From Lathyrus oleraceus (Eukaryota; Streptophyta; Magnoliopsida; Fabales; Fabaceae), in the NCBI RefSeq assembly GCF_024323335.1, contig NC_066582.1, positions 185,412,973 to 185,476,972 on the forward strand: a DNA stretch of 64,000 nucleotides. The letters run 5' to 3'. The notes beneath the pieces were generated by a model, which was not told the DNA's origin, ran no database searches, and worked only from the letters and a program-made list of their open reading frames with translations. The translations under genes were made by a program, and so were the position numbers. Shown here one piece after another: positions 11,511-29,375 of the stretch; the stretch's first letter is position 1, and every line of letters starts with the position of its first letter.

Positions 11511-11677
11511 TTGGTTGCGACGACCAATAATCATTGTCGTTCTTTCTTGGGTTTTATCAATATTTCCCCTTTACTTTTTAAGAATAAATAAAGTTCGGTG
11601 GCGACTCTGTTCAGTCTATCATGCGAGCGTGCGATTGCGCTTCGCTAAGTCATGTTCTCATTTTTTGAGGTGCGACA

Positions 11678-11697
11678 GACGGCGACTCTACTAGGGA
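11678..11697 (+). other. Ogre primer-binding-site candidate
   Basis: GACGGCGACTCTACTAGGGA directly follows the LTR terminus. It resembles the TGGCGACTC-type primer sites I associate with Ogre/Tat elements (reported as tRNA-Arg), with mismatches. A related sequence occupies the same place beside the minus-strand LTR at 32620-32639. Confidence 0.55.
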
Positions 11698-11699
11698 CT

Positions 11700-12449
11700 C
11701 ATGTTTCCCTAAGTAAGTCAAGCCTAGTTAGGTTGTTTGTATGCTTTTTTTGTTTACTTGTGTGGCTTTTCTATATTACTTTTGCTATCTTTATTGTCAT
11801 ATTGATATAAATTTGTTGTATTGGTTCCATTATGCTTTGGTACTTGGGATACTCTGATTGTAAACCTTGAGGGAAAGACTTTTTACCCGAGTCTCGAGTA
11901 AAAACATAAGATAAGACGAGGTTGAGTAGTGCGGGTACGCGAGATGAATTTCTCGTTAGGTCAGTGTGAGAACCTTACTTAGAGTAGATCCTTGGGAGGA
12001 TGTTGTCGCCCAGCAAGTAAGTTGTCGCAAGCTTCAATATTTTCTTTGGGATCCATGACTCTGAGGACCGTTTGTAGAACCTTAATCCTTTGGCCAACTA
12101 GGAAATATGGTTACGTATTGTGGGTCTGCGAGATGAATTTCTCGTTGGATCAATGCAAGAACCTCACTTAGAGTAGATTCTTTAGATGGAGTTGATTCCC
12201 TGCAAGTAAGTTGTCGCAGGCAGCAAACAGTCTAATAGATCCAGGACTCTAGGAACTTTTTTTGAAACCTTAGATCATACCTGGTGAGAACCCTGTTTTA
12301 TACGAAGCAATTAGACTTATCGATGCCTCAAGCCTATTGAACTTATACACACAAAAATCCATCACATTCATCCACATAAGTTGCACCAACATCATAAAAA
12401 GCAAACTCTTATTTGTCTCTTATTTGTTTTAGGAATTGAGAACTTGAAA
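11700..12449 (+). other. Ogre leader with a 189-bp direct duplication
   Basis: No gene. The block CGAGATGAATTTCTCGTT recurs 189 bp apart (about 11940 and 12129) together with the following AGAACCT...ACTTAGAGTAGAT and GCAAGTAAGTTGTCGCA words. TTTGTTTTAG|G just before ORF1 could be a splice acceptor of a leader intron, which I cannot confirm. Confidence 0.65.
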
Positions 12450-14421
12450 ATGAAAACTCCAAGAAGAAACATTTCCTCACTTAAGTACAAGGAACCTAAG
12501 CTTGACAATCTGAAAGGTTTGATCTCTGATTTGACACTCAGTAAGCGTGATGACTTCCGAAAAGACTATGGGAAAATTTTGAGCCTTCTGACTAAGAAAG
12601 TTGACTATGGGATTATCAGCTCTTTGGCACAATATTATGATCCGCCTCTACGTTGTTTCACATTTGCTGATTTCCAACTAGCTCCTACTTTGGAAGAAGT
12701 TGAGAGAATTATGGGTCTAAAGTTAAAAGATTTTAATCCATTTCCAAAGCTCGAAGAGGAAGTGGGCCCAAAGAAGATAGCTTTAGCCCTAAGTATCAAT
12801 GTCCCAACTGTTCTAGCCAATTGGGTCGAGAAAGGGGGTTTCAAAGGTTTTGCCACGAGGTTCTTGGAAGAATTAGCTCTGAAGTTCAAGAAGGAAGGAA
12901 ATTGGAACGCATTCTATGTTGTGTTGGCTTTATTGATCCATGGGATTGTGCTCTTCCCCAACGTTGAAAAGTTTGTGGATCATGTAGTCGTAGAAGTCTT
13001 TCTCTCTGGCAATCCCGCACCATTTCTCTTAGCTGACATTTACCATGCCCTTCACGCTCGACATGAAAAGAGGGGTGGAACTTTGTTATGATGCGCTCCT
13101 TTTATTTATACGTGGTTCATGCAACATATGCCCGAAAAGGCCCTTTTGTGGCAAAGGAACTTAAATCTCCTCAAAGACTAGCTTATCTCACTGCAAGTTC
13201 TATCAGATGGTATATCTGATGGAAACCCCAGACATCATTGTCAGCTGTGGGGAAATTTCGAATGTGTTGTTGTTAGGTACTAAGGGTTGCATCAATTATA
13301 ACCCTATGTTATCTCGAATGCAACATGACTACTCCATGGATGGTCCTCCTGAAGCAAAGGACTTACATCCATTTGTGCTCTTTGACATCCAAGCAAGTAA
13401 TCTTGATGTAAGAGTGATCCGAAAGGCTTGGTTGAAGATTGTTAGGGAGGGTAAAGAGTTTGGAAAAAGAAACACTCTTGTCAAAGAACCTTACACTCGA
13501 TGGGTGAAAGAAAGAGTTGAAGAAATCCATTTGCCATTTATCTTTAATGCTTCCGCTTTTCCTAAAATTCCTGAGCCAAAGCCCGTACTCCCTGAGGACA
13601 TGGAGAAACTCGCTGCTAAGGTTAAGGAGCTTGAGTTGGAGAATACCGAATTACAGATTCAGATGAACCGAGTTATCTTGGAAAATCAAAATTTGAAGGA
13701 TGAACGTAAGGGGAAAGCCCAAGAACTTGAAGATAGTAACAAGAGAGTCAGGCTATTGGAAGACCAGAAGGACGACCTTGATCATATCCTTATAGGTTCC
13801 ACATCAGTGATCTAGACCAGAAAGGAAGAGCTCAAGAAAGCTGAATATAGAATTTGTGAGTTAGGGAGGATGTTGGATAGGTCTCTTATGGAAAAGAAAG
13901 AAATTAAGCTCGACCTTGAGGCACATATCCTTGAACTGAAGGACACTCTGAAGAAATGCAAAGAAAAGTTGTCCCGTGAGATACTCCAAAAGGAAGAAGC
14001 TGAAAGAAACTGTCACCACCTCAAGTGCCAGTTGGAAGAAGCTAATAGGAGGTTTGCAGTTTTGGAGAGCCAAGAAGGTGATGCAGCCTACTTGCTCCTA
14101 AAGAATGATTGTGTGTATTGGAAAAGGTTGTATAGAGAGGCTAGAACGGCCTTAGATAAAGATCAGCAGGTCATCAAGAAACTCCAAGATCTCTATGTTG
14201 AATGGAATGGCAAATTCCGCAACTTAGCTAGATTTGTTAACCTCAACATGTTAGAACTCCCAGAAAAACTCCAAGAAGTCGATTGGTGTATGTGTCCAGA
14301 AAACACGCCTCCTCAAGTTTTCAATTTTGTCAAGTTTTGCAAGAAAATGGTGAGGGAGCTCACCACAGATCTTGCTACGATCATAAGAGCTAAGACGGAG
14401 CTTAAGTTTACTTGTACTTGA
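12450..14421 (+). pseudogene. Ogre ORF1 (DUF7745-type N-terminal domain plus coiled coil), broken
   Basis: This is the Ogre-specific ORF upstream of gag; its function is unknown. The N-terminal part (12450-13091) carries AQYYDPPLRCFTFADFQLAP and a following LEEVERIMG, which I recognise as the DUF7745 family of legume proteins, related in style to plant-mobile-domain proteins. The C-terminal part (about 13600-14250) is strongly heptad-like and charged, predicting a long coiled coil. The frame shifts between 13085 and 13200 and is stopped by a TAG at 13813, after which the same frame continues to TGA at 14419. The start was chosen as the first ATG after the acceptor-like TTTTAG. A shorter Met start upstream (12381) lacks support. 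Confidence 0.7.
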
Positions 14422-14742
14422 ATCTGAATTGTTGGTGTTTGAATCTTTTGTATTTGAATTTGAATCATTTTTACTTGAAGTTAAATCATTTTTTATTCGA
14501 ATTTGATTTTTAATTAATGAAAGTTGTCATTTTGGGCCTCAATTATTACATTTTATTCTTATTTAATATATTCTAACATTGCTAGAATAAATAATAAAGA
14601 TAAATAAGAGCTTTGCACAAAATGCACCCATAACATACATTCATGTCATTCTTCAAATAAAAAAACTCATTATTGTGTCTTCTTCAGTTCCACACTGAGT
14701 CGTCAACATCGCTACAACACCAGAGCCAGCGCTCGTCAAAGA

Positions 14743-16390
14743 ATGGCAGATCAAGAACAAGAATTGGAGAGAGTAAGCTCAGAACTTGAAGACCTACGAG
14801 GAAACATGGGTCAAGTCATGGAGATACTACAGGTCATTAAGGCCAAGTTGGACACCCAAACGACGGTCGTTTCAGAAACCATCGGTCCTACGATTGAACC
14901 CCAACCTGCAAGGATATTGCCTACCACTTGGCCAGTCTATGGTTTACCTCCCGGCTTCACACCTCCAGTTGAAGGCGCCCTTGGTTTTGTACAATCCACT
15001 CAGCAGACGGTTCCTCTACCAACTATCAATGAAACTCATCATGTGGTCCACACGTTTGCACCACCCCTTGTCCATGCACACGTGCAACCTTATTTTGAAG
15101 ATCAATAACATGCTCCGGATTTTTCTGACGAAGATGATGAAAGGCATGAAGACATAAGAGGAATGAAAGAGTTTCCAGATTCTTGAGAAAAGGTTAAGGG
15201 TTATGGAAGGTGACCAAGTCTTTGGTGCTAATGCTAGGGAGATGTGCTTAGTGTCTAGTCTTGTGATTCCCGCAAAATTCAAGACCCCAGATTTCAATAA
15301 GTACGAGGGTCACTCATGCCCTAAAAGTCACCTCATTATGTACTATCGAAAAATGGTTGTGCACGTAGAGGACGATAAACTTATGATACATTGCTTCCAA
15401 GACAGCTTGAGGGGTGTTCCCTCTAAGTGGTACTTAAGCCTTGATCAAAGTAGAATTCATTGTTTCCAAGACTTATCTAATGCTTTCATCCAGCATTACA
15501 AGTATAACATGGATATGGCCCCAGATAGAAGGCAATTGCTCAGCATGTCCCAGAAAGATAACGAGTCTTTTAAGGAATATGCACAACGATGGAGAGAAGT
15601 GGCCTCGCAAGTTGAACCACCCCTTGTTGAGAAGGAGTTAGCAGATTGGTTCATGGATACGGTAAAACCTATGTTCAATGAAAGGATGGTGAGTAGTGTA
15701 TCGGAAAGCTTCTCTGACTTGGTTACCGTGGGCATAAAAGTCGAGCTTGGACTAAAGAATGGAAAAATGATAAGCACCACTGAAACATCTGGTAACAATG
15801 TCAAAACATTTTCCGGAGGTTTTCAAAGAAAGAAAGAGGGTGAAACAAATGCAGTGTCAACCAGTCAAAGAAGGAGCCACTCGTGGAAGAAGCAACATCA
15901 ATTTGCTCAGCAATAACCAACTTATCCAGTGCAGTATATTCAACAACCGTATGTGGCAGCAATCACACCGACTTTCAACCAATCACAAGCTCCTGTCTAT
16001 CAACTTGTTCAACAAGCACCAGTATACCAACAAGCACCCATGGCACCCGCTTATCAATAGCCAAGGGCACAGGCTCCACGTCCACAAAATCTTCCAAATC
16101 AAAATAGGGTACAAAGAGGTATACCTCATTTCTCTTCAATCCCTATGACGTACACTGAGTTATACCCATCGTTGCTGCATAAAGGGTTGGTGACTCCCAG
16201 ACCTTTGGGCCCTCCACCAAATCCTTTACCTCCATGGTACAATCAAGATTCCTATTGTCCTTTCCATGAAGGTGCCCCTAGGCATGATTTAGAGGGATGT
16301 TATGCTTTGAAACATATTGTGCGAGAGCTGGTTGAGAAGAAGATCTTTTCATTCCGAGATGTTGGACCCAAAGTAAAAAGTAATCGTTCT
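14743..16390 (+). pseudogene. Ogre gag, broken
   Basis: Gag forms the particle and binds RNA. It starts MADQEQELERV with a short coiled coil, then a proline-rich linker. The conserved capsid-like core at 15203-15916 includes FKTPDFNKYEGHSCP and SFKEYAQRWREVASQVEPPL. Near the C-terminus CPFHEGAPRHDLEGC (from about 16258) is the Cys/His element usual for Tat-lineage Gag. Breaks: TAA at 15106, a frame change before 15203, TAA at 15914, another stop near 16060, and a frameshift near 16390. The run of glutamines at 15910-16060 explains two of the stops as CAA-to-TAA changes. Confidence 0.82.
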
Positions 16391-16391
16391 G

Positions 16392-18139
16392 CCGGCGAAT
16401 GGTGATTTTAATACCATTGAGGATGTTTCTGATATTTGTATAATCAAAAATGTTGAAGATGTTAAAACTCCGTTGCTAGCACTCCATGCAAAATTGGTGG
16501 GAGCTAGTTTGATTAATGCATGTCACGATAACTGTGAAGAATGTGATGTTTATCCAAGAGGGTGTAAATTGGTACGAGCCGATATTTAAAACATGATGGA
16601 TCAAGGTGTCTTACAAGTTTGTGGTCCTGCAACAAATGAGGAAATTTCAGTAATTGAACCCTTTTTCAATTTACCAGAGCCTGTTGAGATAACCTATCAA
16701 AAAAGGGATATTGTTCACCCATCACCCGTGGTAGTCTGTATGCCCACCCTTTTTCCCTTCGAAAGCACCAAGGTCGTGCCTTGGAAATATGACATAACAA
16801 TGGTGGATGGAGTGGTAGATGGAGAACCCAAAGATGTTGAATGTCAGAAGAGCTTGGAGAATGTTGACGCCAATATCATGAACACCATAGGGACAAGCAG
16901 AATGACCCGCAGTGGTCGGATTTATACTCACGATTTCAATGTAACCCCTCAAGAACCAATAAGGGAAGCTACAACTGCAGTTCCTGTCCAAGAATATAGA
17001 GGGGTACAGTCAGCGATGCAATCAGGTGAAGTGATTGAATTTCTAAAAATGATAAAGAAAAGCGACTACAAGATAGTCGATCAATTACATCAAACACCGT
17101 CAAAAATATATATCTTGTCCTTGCTTCTGAATTCCCAAGATCATAGGGAGGATCTACTAAAAGTGCTTGCTCAAGCTCATGTTACCCAGGATATAACGGT
17201 TGGCCAATTCGACGAGGTGGTCGCCAATATCACAGCTTCCAATACTCTAAGTTTCAACAATGAAGAGTTACCCAAGGAAGGGAAGAGTCATAATTGCGCC
17301 TTACATGTATCCATAAAGTGCCAAGAAGATGCTTTGGCCAGGTTTTTAGTTGACACTGGATCGTCCCTCAATGTCTTACCAAAAAGGGTGCTTGCTAAAT
17401 TATCTTACCAAGGTTCGGAGATGAAGCCTAGTGCACTTGTGGTAAAAGCATTTGACGGTTCTCGGAGGACAGTAGTTAGGGAGGTAGAGCTACCAATCCA
17501 AATCGGATCGCATGTATTCCCCGTCAATTTCGAAGTCATGGACATAAATCCCGCTTATAGTTGCCATGTGGGACGTTTGTGGATACATGCTGCTGGGGCA
17601 GTGACTTCTACTTTGCATCAGAAAATGAAGTTTGTCGTCGATGACAAGCTCGTCATTGTCTCGGGTGAAGAAGATTTTATCATTAGTTAACTCTCCTCTT
17701 TCCATTATATCGAGGCCGGTGAAGATGCCTTAGAGACTTCTTTCCAAGCACTTGAAATATCTAATGCCACACTCGTGGAAGTAAAAGACCCTGTTGCGAA
17801 AACCAGTTTTTCGTTCACCTCTTTAAAGAGTGCAAAGTCAGCAGTTGAAAGTGGATGCCCTATAGGTTAGGGGAAAGTCATCAATGTCAGCAAGAAAAAT
17901 GATCATTTCGGTGTGGGGTACAAGCTTTCTGCTAAGGAATGAGCCCTGGTCCCTGCAAAGGACCGCATACGGAGCATACAAGAAGTTTTCCTAAGCACAG
18001 GATTTATCCATGGGGATCAAGTTGGTACAGTTGAACACGACACTGAAGATGAAGAAGCATCAAATTTGATATATCGTTGTGAAGCAACCTTAACAAATTG
18101 GAAGGTAGTTGAGATTCCAGAAGTTTTTCCTGTTTCAAA
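16392..18139 (+). pseudogene. Ogre protease region (5' exon of pol)
   Basis: An aspartic protease that would mature the Gag-Pol polyprotein. The long frame 16593-17690 holds the catalytic LVDTGSSLNVLPK (DTG at about 17352) and, 60-70 codons on, the conserved WIHAAGAVTSTLHQKMKF segment. The frame continues past a stop at 17688 through two more (near 17869 and 17941) to a splice donor at 18140. A further stop lies near 16588. The usual Gly-Arg-Pro-Trp before IHAAG is GRLW here. Inactive because of the stops. Confidence 0.85.
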
Positions 18140-18388
18140 GTAATTGTGTTTCTTTTTGTTTTTCAAAATCCTTAGCTCTTCCCAAGGCTAACGGATCATT
18201 TGTAGGGCCACTTTAAATTTCAAAATCATTATGACAAATAAAGAGCATTTTGTTCAAATTCTTATCGTTCTTTTATTTGTTTTTCTTTCCTTAAAATGAC
18301 AATCCTTTCAAAAACTACAAAAATATTTTTCTTTCTTTTGCATTTTATTTCCACTTTTCTAAAAAACCATCATTTAAACAACGTGCAG
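18140..18388 (+). other. Ogre pol intron between protease and reverse transcriptase
   Basis: Begins GTAATT and ends CGTGCAG, is T-rich, and is 249 nt long. The protease frame runs into an immediate TAA at 18141-18143. Removing 18140-18388 restores an AAA codon across the junction and continues in the same frame into NKPVEFGDPTTSYNFEFPIY, the expected start of the Ogre reverse transcriptase region. Such an intron at this place has been described for Ogre elements. Confidence 0.78.
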
Positions 18389-20029
18389 AATAATCAATAA
18401 ACCGGTTGAATTCGGTGACCCTACTACTTCCTATAACTTTGAATTCCCCATCTATCAAGCGGAAGAGGATAGTGAGGAAGATTGTGATTTCCCTGAAGAA
18501 ATGGCAAGGCTGCTCGAGCACGGGTCAAAGGCCCTTCATCCGCATTAAGAACTGGTGGAGACAATCAACCTTGGCACCGAGGAAGAAAACAAAGAGGTCA
18601 AAGTTGGGACTAAACTTGGGGCAAGCATCAAAGAAAGATTGATCAAGTTGCTACAAGAATATGTAGATGTATTTGCTTGGTTGTATCAGGATATGCCAGG
18701 TTTAGATACTGATATTGTTGTCCACAAGCTGCCACTACAGCCAGATTACCCGCCGGTGAAGCAGAAGCTCCGGAGAGCAAGACCCGATATGGCTCTAAAG
18801 ATTTGTGACAAGGTGAAACGCCAATTTGATTCCGATTTTCTAGCAGTTGCGAAGTACCCTCAATGGGTAGCTAATATCGTACCAGTACCAAAAAAGGATG
18901 GCAAAGTTAGGATATATGTTGATTACAGGGATCTAAACAAACTAGTCCAAAGGACGACTTTCCCTTGTCGCATATTGACACTTTGGTAGACAACACCGCT
19001 AAGTTCGCAGTCTTCTCCTTCATGGATGGATTCTCGGGTTATAATCAAATTAAGATGGCTCTATAGGACATGGAAAATACCACATTCATCACCCCTTGGG
19101 GAACATTTTTCTATAAGATAATGTCATTTGGTCTCAAAAATGTCGGGGCAACTTACCAAAGAGCAATGGTCACTCTTTTCCATGATATGGTGCACAAGGA
19201 AATTGAGGTTTATGTCGATGATATGATCTCTAAATCCCAAAGTGAAGAGGATCATATAGATCACTTGCAAAATCTATTTGAGCGTCTCCAAAAATTCCGA
19301 CTACGGCTAAATCCTGCTAAATGCACCTTCAGTGCCCGATCTGGAAAGTTGCTTGGTTTCATTGTAAGCCAACGAGGAATTGAGGTAGATCCAGACAAGA
19401 TTAGAGCAATACAAGAAATGCATGCTCCGCGTACAGATAAAGAAGTCAGAGGATTCCTGGGACGTTTGAACTATATCTCTAGGTTTATATCTCATATGAC
19501 TTCTACATGTGAACCTATATTCAAGTTGCTTAGAAAAGAGCAAGTAGTTGAATGGAACTCTGACTTCCAAAGAGCTTTTGAGAAGATCGGACAATACCTG
19601 CAAGAGCCCCCTATTCTAATTCCACCTGTTCAGGGGAAGCCACTCTTTATGTATTTGACTGTGCTTGAAAAGTTGATGGGATGCGTGTTGGGAAAACATG
19701 ATGAAACCGGCCGAAAAGAACATGCCATCTACTATCTGAGCAAGAAGTTTACTGATTGTGAAACTCGATATTCACTCTTGGAGAAAACTTGTTGTGCTTT
19801 AGCATGGGCCGCTCGCCGTCTAAGGCAGTACATGATTTGTCACACTACTTTGTTGATCTCAAAAATGGATCCAATAAAGTATATCTTTGAAAATCCTGCT
19901 TTAACTGGGAGACTCGCCCGTTGGCAGATGTTACTATCTGAGTATGACATCCAATATGTATCCCAGAAAGCCATTAAAGGAAGTGTGGTGTCTGATTACC
20001 TGGCACACCAGCCTGTTGAAGACTACTAG
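18389..20029 (+). pseudogene. Ogre reverse transcriptase and RNase H, broken
   Basis: Copies element RNA into DNA. Recognisable in order: PPVKQKLRRARPDMALKI, PQWVANIVPVPKKDGKVRI, the DGFSGYNQI block, PFGL-like SFGLKNVGATYQRAM, the catalytic YVDDM (about 19213), then GFLGRLNYISRFI. RNase H follows, with KEHAIYYLSKKFTDCETRYS and YDIQYVSQKAIKGSVVSDYL. Breaks: a stop at 18546, a frameshift near 18965 and a stop near 19062. Translation ends at 20027 in DY-stop, then a short, stopped tail typical of the start of the second Ogre RNase H continues to about 20125. Integrase is missing. Confidence 0.88.
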
Positions 20030-20189
20030 CCGTTGAAATTTGACTTCCTTGATGAAGACATTATGGTAGTAAAAGATTGTGAAATCCCAGGACCTGATGA
20101 AGGACCGGAATCCGGATCTCGGTGAAAGCCATCCGGACCTGATGAAGTCTTACATTATTCATTGTAATTATTTCATTTTCATTTAGATT

Positions 20190-22975
20190 CTTCCGAAAAA
20201 CTCATTTAGTGCCTATGAGTGTTTTATTTTTAGGACGTTGAACCAAATCCCACATGTCAATCCTTTTAAATTGATTGATTTCTTCTTGCATAGAAATATG
20301 ACAATCTTCATCAATCAAAGTATCACTAATAGTTTTTGGTACAACTTGAGATATGAAAGCAAAGTAATCACAAAAGTTATTTAAATGTAAATGTGTGTTT
20401 ACTCCCTTTTTGTTATCTCCTAGAATATTGCCCAACCTACGGTACTTTATGATGATCCAATCTTGAGAAATTTGTCTTGAGGTATCTTTTTATCGTCCTC
20501 TTATTCATTTTTCTCTTCATCCTATTTAATGATCTCATTCTTTGGAGGATCCATTTTTGGAACATCATCCATGACTAAGTTTTCCATGTTTATTCATGAA
20601 ATATTAAAAATAGAAGAAATACTTCTCCATGCCTCTTAGGGTTTTGTTTCATCAAAATCTACATGAATCGAGTCTTCATCAATAGAGGTTATATTATTGA
20701 AAACTTTATTTTAGATAGACCAATTACTAGATTCTTGGATGTTATCTTATTGATAAAGTCAAAATGAACATGGCTCAAATGTGTATGCCATAACTAAGAG
20801 TCTTCACTTTATGTTACTAACCATTTGGTAGCACTATTTAATATATCATCTAATTTCACCGTATAGACATTATCACCTCTAGAACCCTTAAACGCTGTCT
20901 CTTTCTCAGTTTTATGTTCAATTAGGAAACTTAAGGTGTCAAAAATTATGGTATACCCTTTGTCACATAATTAACTAATGCTTAGGAGGTTATGTTTAAG
21001 AAATTTGACTAATAACATACCACCCATGGTTATTGTGGATAGATTTCCCACAATACCTTCACATAGAATGATACCTCAATTATTGTCTCCATACATTACA
21101 TAGTCATGCTCTTTCTTGACAAAGTCAATAAACATAGAAAAGTCTCCCATTATATGCCTTAGGAAACCACTATCTAGGAACCACATCCTATTTACAGTTA
21201 TAATGCATTCCTACAAGAAGATCAACAAGGTAATTTAGGTATCCAATTTGTGTTGGTTCCTTGAGGGTTAGTACTAGAACTCTTAGGTGTCCTTATCATG
21301 AGATCATTTGTAAATTTTACACTCCTAATTGACATTGAGGATTAATATGTTTTTTTCACTACAATAATGACAACACTTTAGGAGAAATATTATTTCTATT
21401 ATTTCCAGTGACATGGGCCTTTTTCTTATTAGGTTTTCTAAAACTTTGGCCATTATCATTGAACTAATAGAAACAACAATAGGTGTTTTGGAGAGTTATG
21501 TTGCTTGTCCTTTCAAATTATTAGTTTCAATTTTTAAACTAGGACAAGCATCACACTCAAATAACTCTACCTTTTCTTTTAAATTATTAGGAGCACATAA
21601 TTGATCATTCACTAGAGATGTATGGTCCTCTTTCAAGGACTCAAGAGCACCCTTAAGTTTTAAGATTTCTTCCTCAAGTTTCAAAATTGTTTTTCTTTGA
21701 AGGAAGATTTTCTTAAAATCACTTAAGACCTCAGCATGCATTTCGTGGAATGCATTTAAAAACTCATTATAAGAAGGTATGAAACATGAGTCGGAATCAC
21801 TTATCTCAGAATCTTTGTTTTTGTGATGCGCCATGAGACACAGATAAGCTATTTTATCTTCATCCGAGTTGTTAGTAGAAGAGGAGGATTTTTCATATTA
21901 TTCCTAAGCTATGTACACTTTACAACCTTTGGGATCTTGTCCCTTTGCTTTGTATAACATTTTCATTCCTTTGCGCTTCACCAAGCTTGTACAACTATTC
22001 TTGAAGTGTTTGGGTTTACCGTACTCATAACACGTTACTTGTTTTTCTTCACTTTTTATCATCCCACTTCTTTGGAGGATTTGATTTTCTAAAATTTATC
22101 AAGTCAATTTCAGAATGTTTGAGACCATTCATCCTCATGTATTTTTTTGTAGCATCTCACAAATAGTCTCATCTCTTTTCCTTTTGAAAAGTCATCATTC
22201 ATGTCATCATCATCATCTTCGACTTTAGCATGATAGGTTAAAGCCTTCAATTAGATATTCTTCTTCCCATATTTATTCTTTTCCTTGTGTTCTAACATGC
22301 TTTCACTCGCTTCAAGCCTTTTTAACTCATGCTCGTGTTCATTGGGATATACAAAGAGTGTTGACATGTCAAGTGACTTAAAATCATGTGTTTCTTTGAT
22401 GATAGTCACTTTAAGATGTCATTCTCTGCACATAGACCTAGTAATCTTATTAGCACAATCCTAATTAGATGTAGTTTTGCATAAATTCTATAATTTGTTG
22501 ATTATGTGGAAAAAAATATCATCTTCATAGAGGCCACGAATTCTCCAGGCTCCATACGAAGATGTTTGTATTCTTCTGTCAAGGTGTTAATTTTATATTC
22601 CTTATGGAGAACTTGAAGAGTGTCTCACATTGCCTTAGTCGTCTTAGAATGTGATATTTAGAAATACGTATTCACACTTAATAAAGAGATTAGTATATTT
22701 CTCGCCTTCAAATCATAAGACTCCTTCTTAATATCATTATCATTCCATTTCTTTGGTGGTTTCTTAACAAGGAATAAAATGTCATTCTTTTATGACAACC
22801 CATAATTGTAAATCCACATACATAAGGTGCACATACATGTAATCCTTCTAATATAGATATTTTTAATAGTGAAAATTGGAGCTCTATTATATGCTTCTTT
22901 TGGATTAATTTGAACCATATTCAATAACTTTTGAGGTTGTTAAACCTTATCAAAAGACCATATCTTAATTCCAAT
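20190..22975 (-). pseudogene. Minus-strand Ty1/copia gag-pol remnant with integrase core deleted
   Basis: Read downward from 22950. First a decayed Gag, then a knuckle at 22032-21991 reading CYEYGKPKHFKNSC (second Cys replaced by Tyr), then a coiled-coil segment (21834-21496). The protease motif WFLDSGF lies near 21190-21160, with NLLSIS near 20990. The GAG-pre-integrase word WHTHLSH lies near 20790. The integrase core is absent. The sequence then jumps to the start of reverse transcriptase (20435-20202), with MQEEINQFKRIDMWDLVQRP, and stops at the Ogre boundary. Many stops and frameshifts. The lineage looks SIRE/Maximus-like. Confidence 0.72.
21991..22032 (-). other. Copia Gag zinc knuckle with a lost cysteine
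   Basis: The minus-strand translation CYEYGKPKHFKNSC keeps the first Cys, His and last Cys of CX2CX4HX4C, but the second Cys codon (TGT) is TAC, which would abolish zinc binding. Confidence 0.65.
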
Positions 22976-29050
<6,075 letters not shown>

Positions 29051-29253
29051 TTTCTATCAAACTGTCATGTCACAGACGTGCGTGCATACCCTCATCATTA
29101 CTCTAAATTCCCAGGACAATCGTGTCCATACGATTAATCCACATTAAAGGGGAATTTTAATTAAAATTTCTTAAAGAAATTTAAAACGCCAAGTGTCCGC
29201 TTGTGCAGTGCCACTTGTACCACTTTGTTAGGGGGAACTAAAACGTTTCTCTA

Positions 29254-29262
29254 GTATAAATA
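29254..29262 (+). promoter_or_regulatory. TATA box of the mobile-domain pseudogene
   Basis: TATAAATAC, 122 bp upstream of the ATG at 29376, a normal distance for a plant TATA box plus short 5' leader. Its usefulness today is doubtful because the downstream frame is broken. Confidence 0.5.
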
Positions 29263-29375
29263 CCTTCTCTTTTTCATTTTCCACTTTCTTCGTCTTTCCT
29301 TCCAAGCCCTAATCTTTTCAGAACTTCTAAAACCCTTTTCATTTTCATCTCGAGCAAAATATTTTAGAGAACAAA

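Larger units (their letters stand above)
8071..11677 (+). repeat. Ogre 5' LTR, 3.6 kb
   Basis: Starts TGTCATACCC and ends GGTGCGACA, the terminal TG...CA expected of an LTR, immediately followed by a primer-site-like sequence. The five bases before it are TCACT, but no partner duplication is visible because the 3' end is missing. Inside are a ~121-bp tandem array (8108-8650), a tRNA-like stretch (10011-10068), a ~138-bp tandem array (10391-10975) and the conserved 3'-proximal module at 11230-11510 shared with the other Ogre LTR pieces of this window. Some internal short frames are chance. Confidence 0.8.
8071..20180 (+). mobile_element. Ogre (Tat-lineage Ty3/gypsy) retrotransposon, 3'-truncated
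   Basis: Order on the plus strand: 5' LTR 8071-11677, primer site at 11678, long leader, ORF1 12450-14421, gag 14743-16390, protease region 16392-18139, intron 18140-18388, reverse transcriptase and RNase H 18389-20029. An extra ORF upstream of gag together with an intron between protease and reverse transcriptase is the defining Ogre layout. Sequence similarity stops at about 20180, where a minus-strand copia remnant begins. The integrase, polypurine tract and 3' LTR are absent. Every coding domain carries stops or frameshifts, so the copy is dead. Confidence 0.9.
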
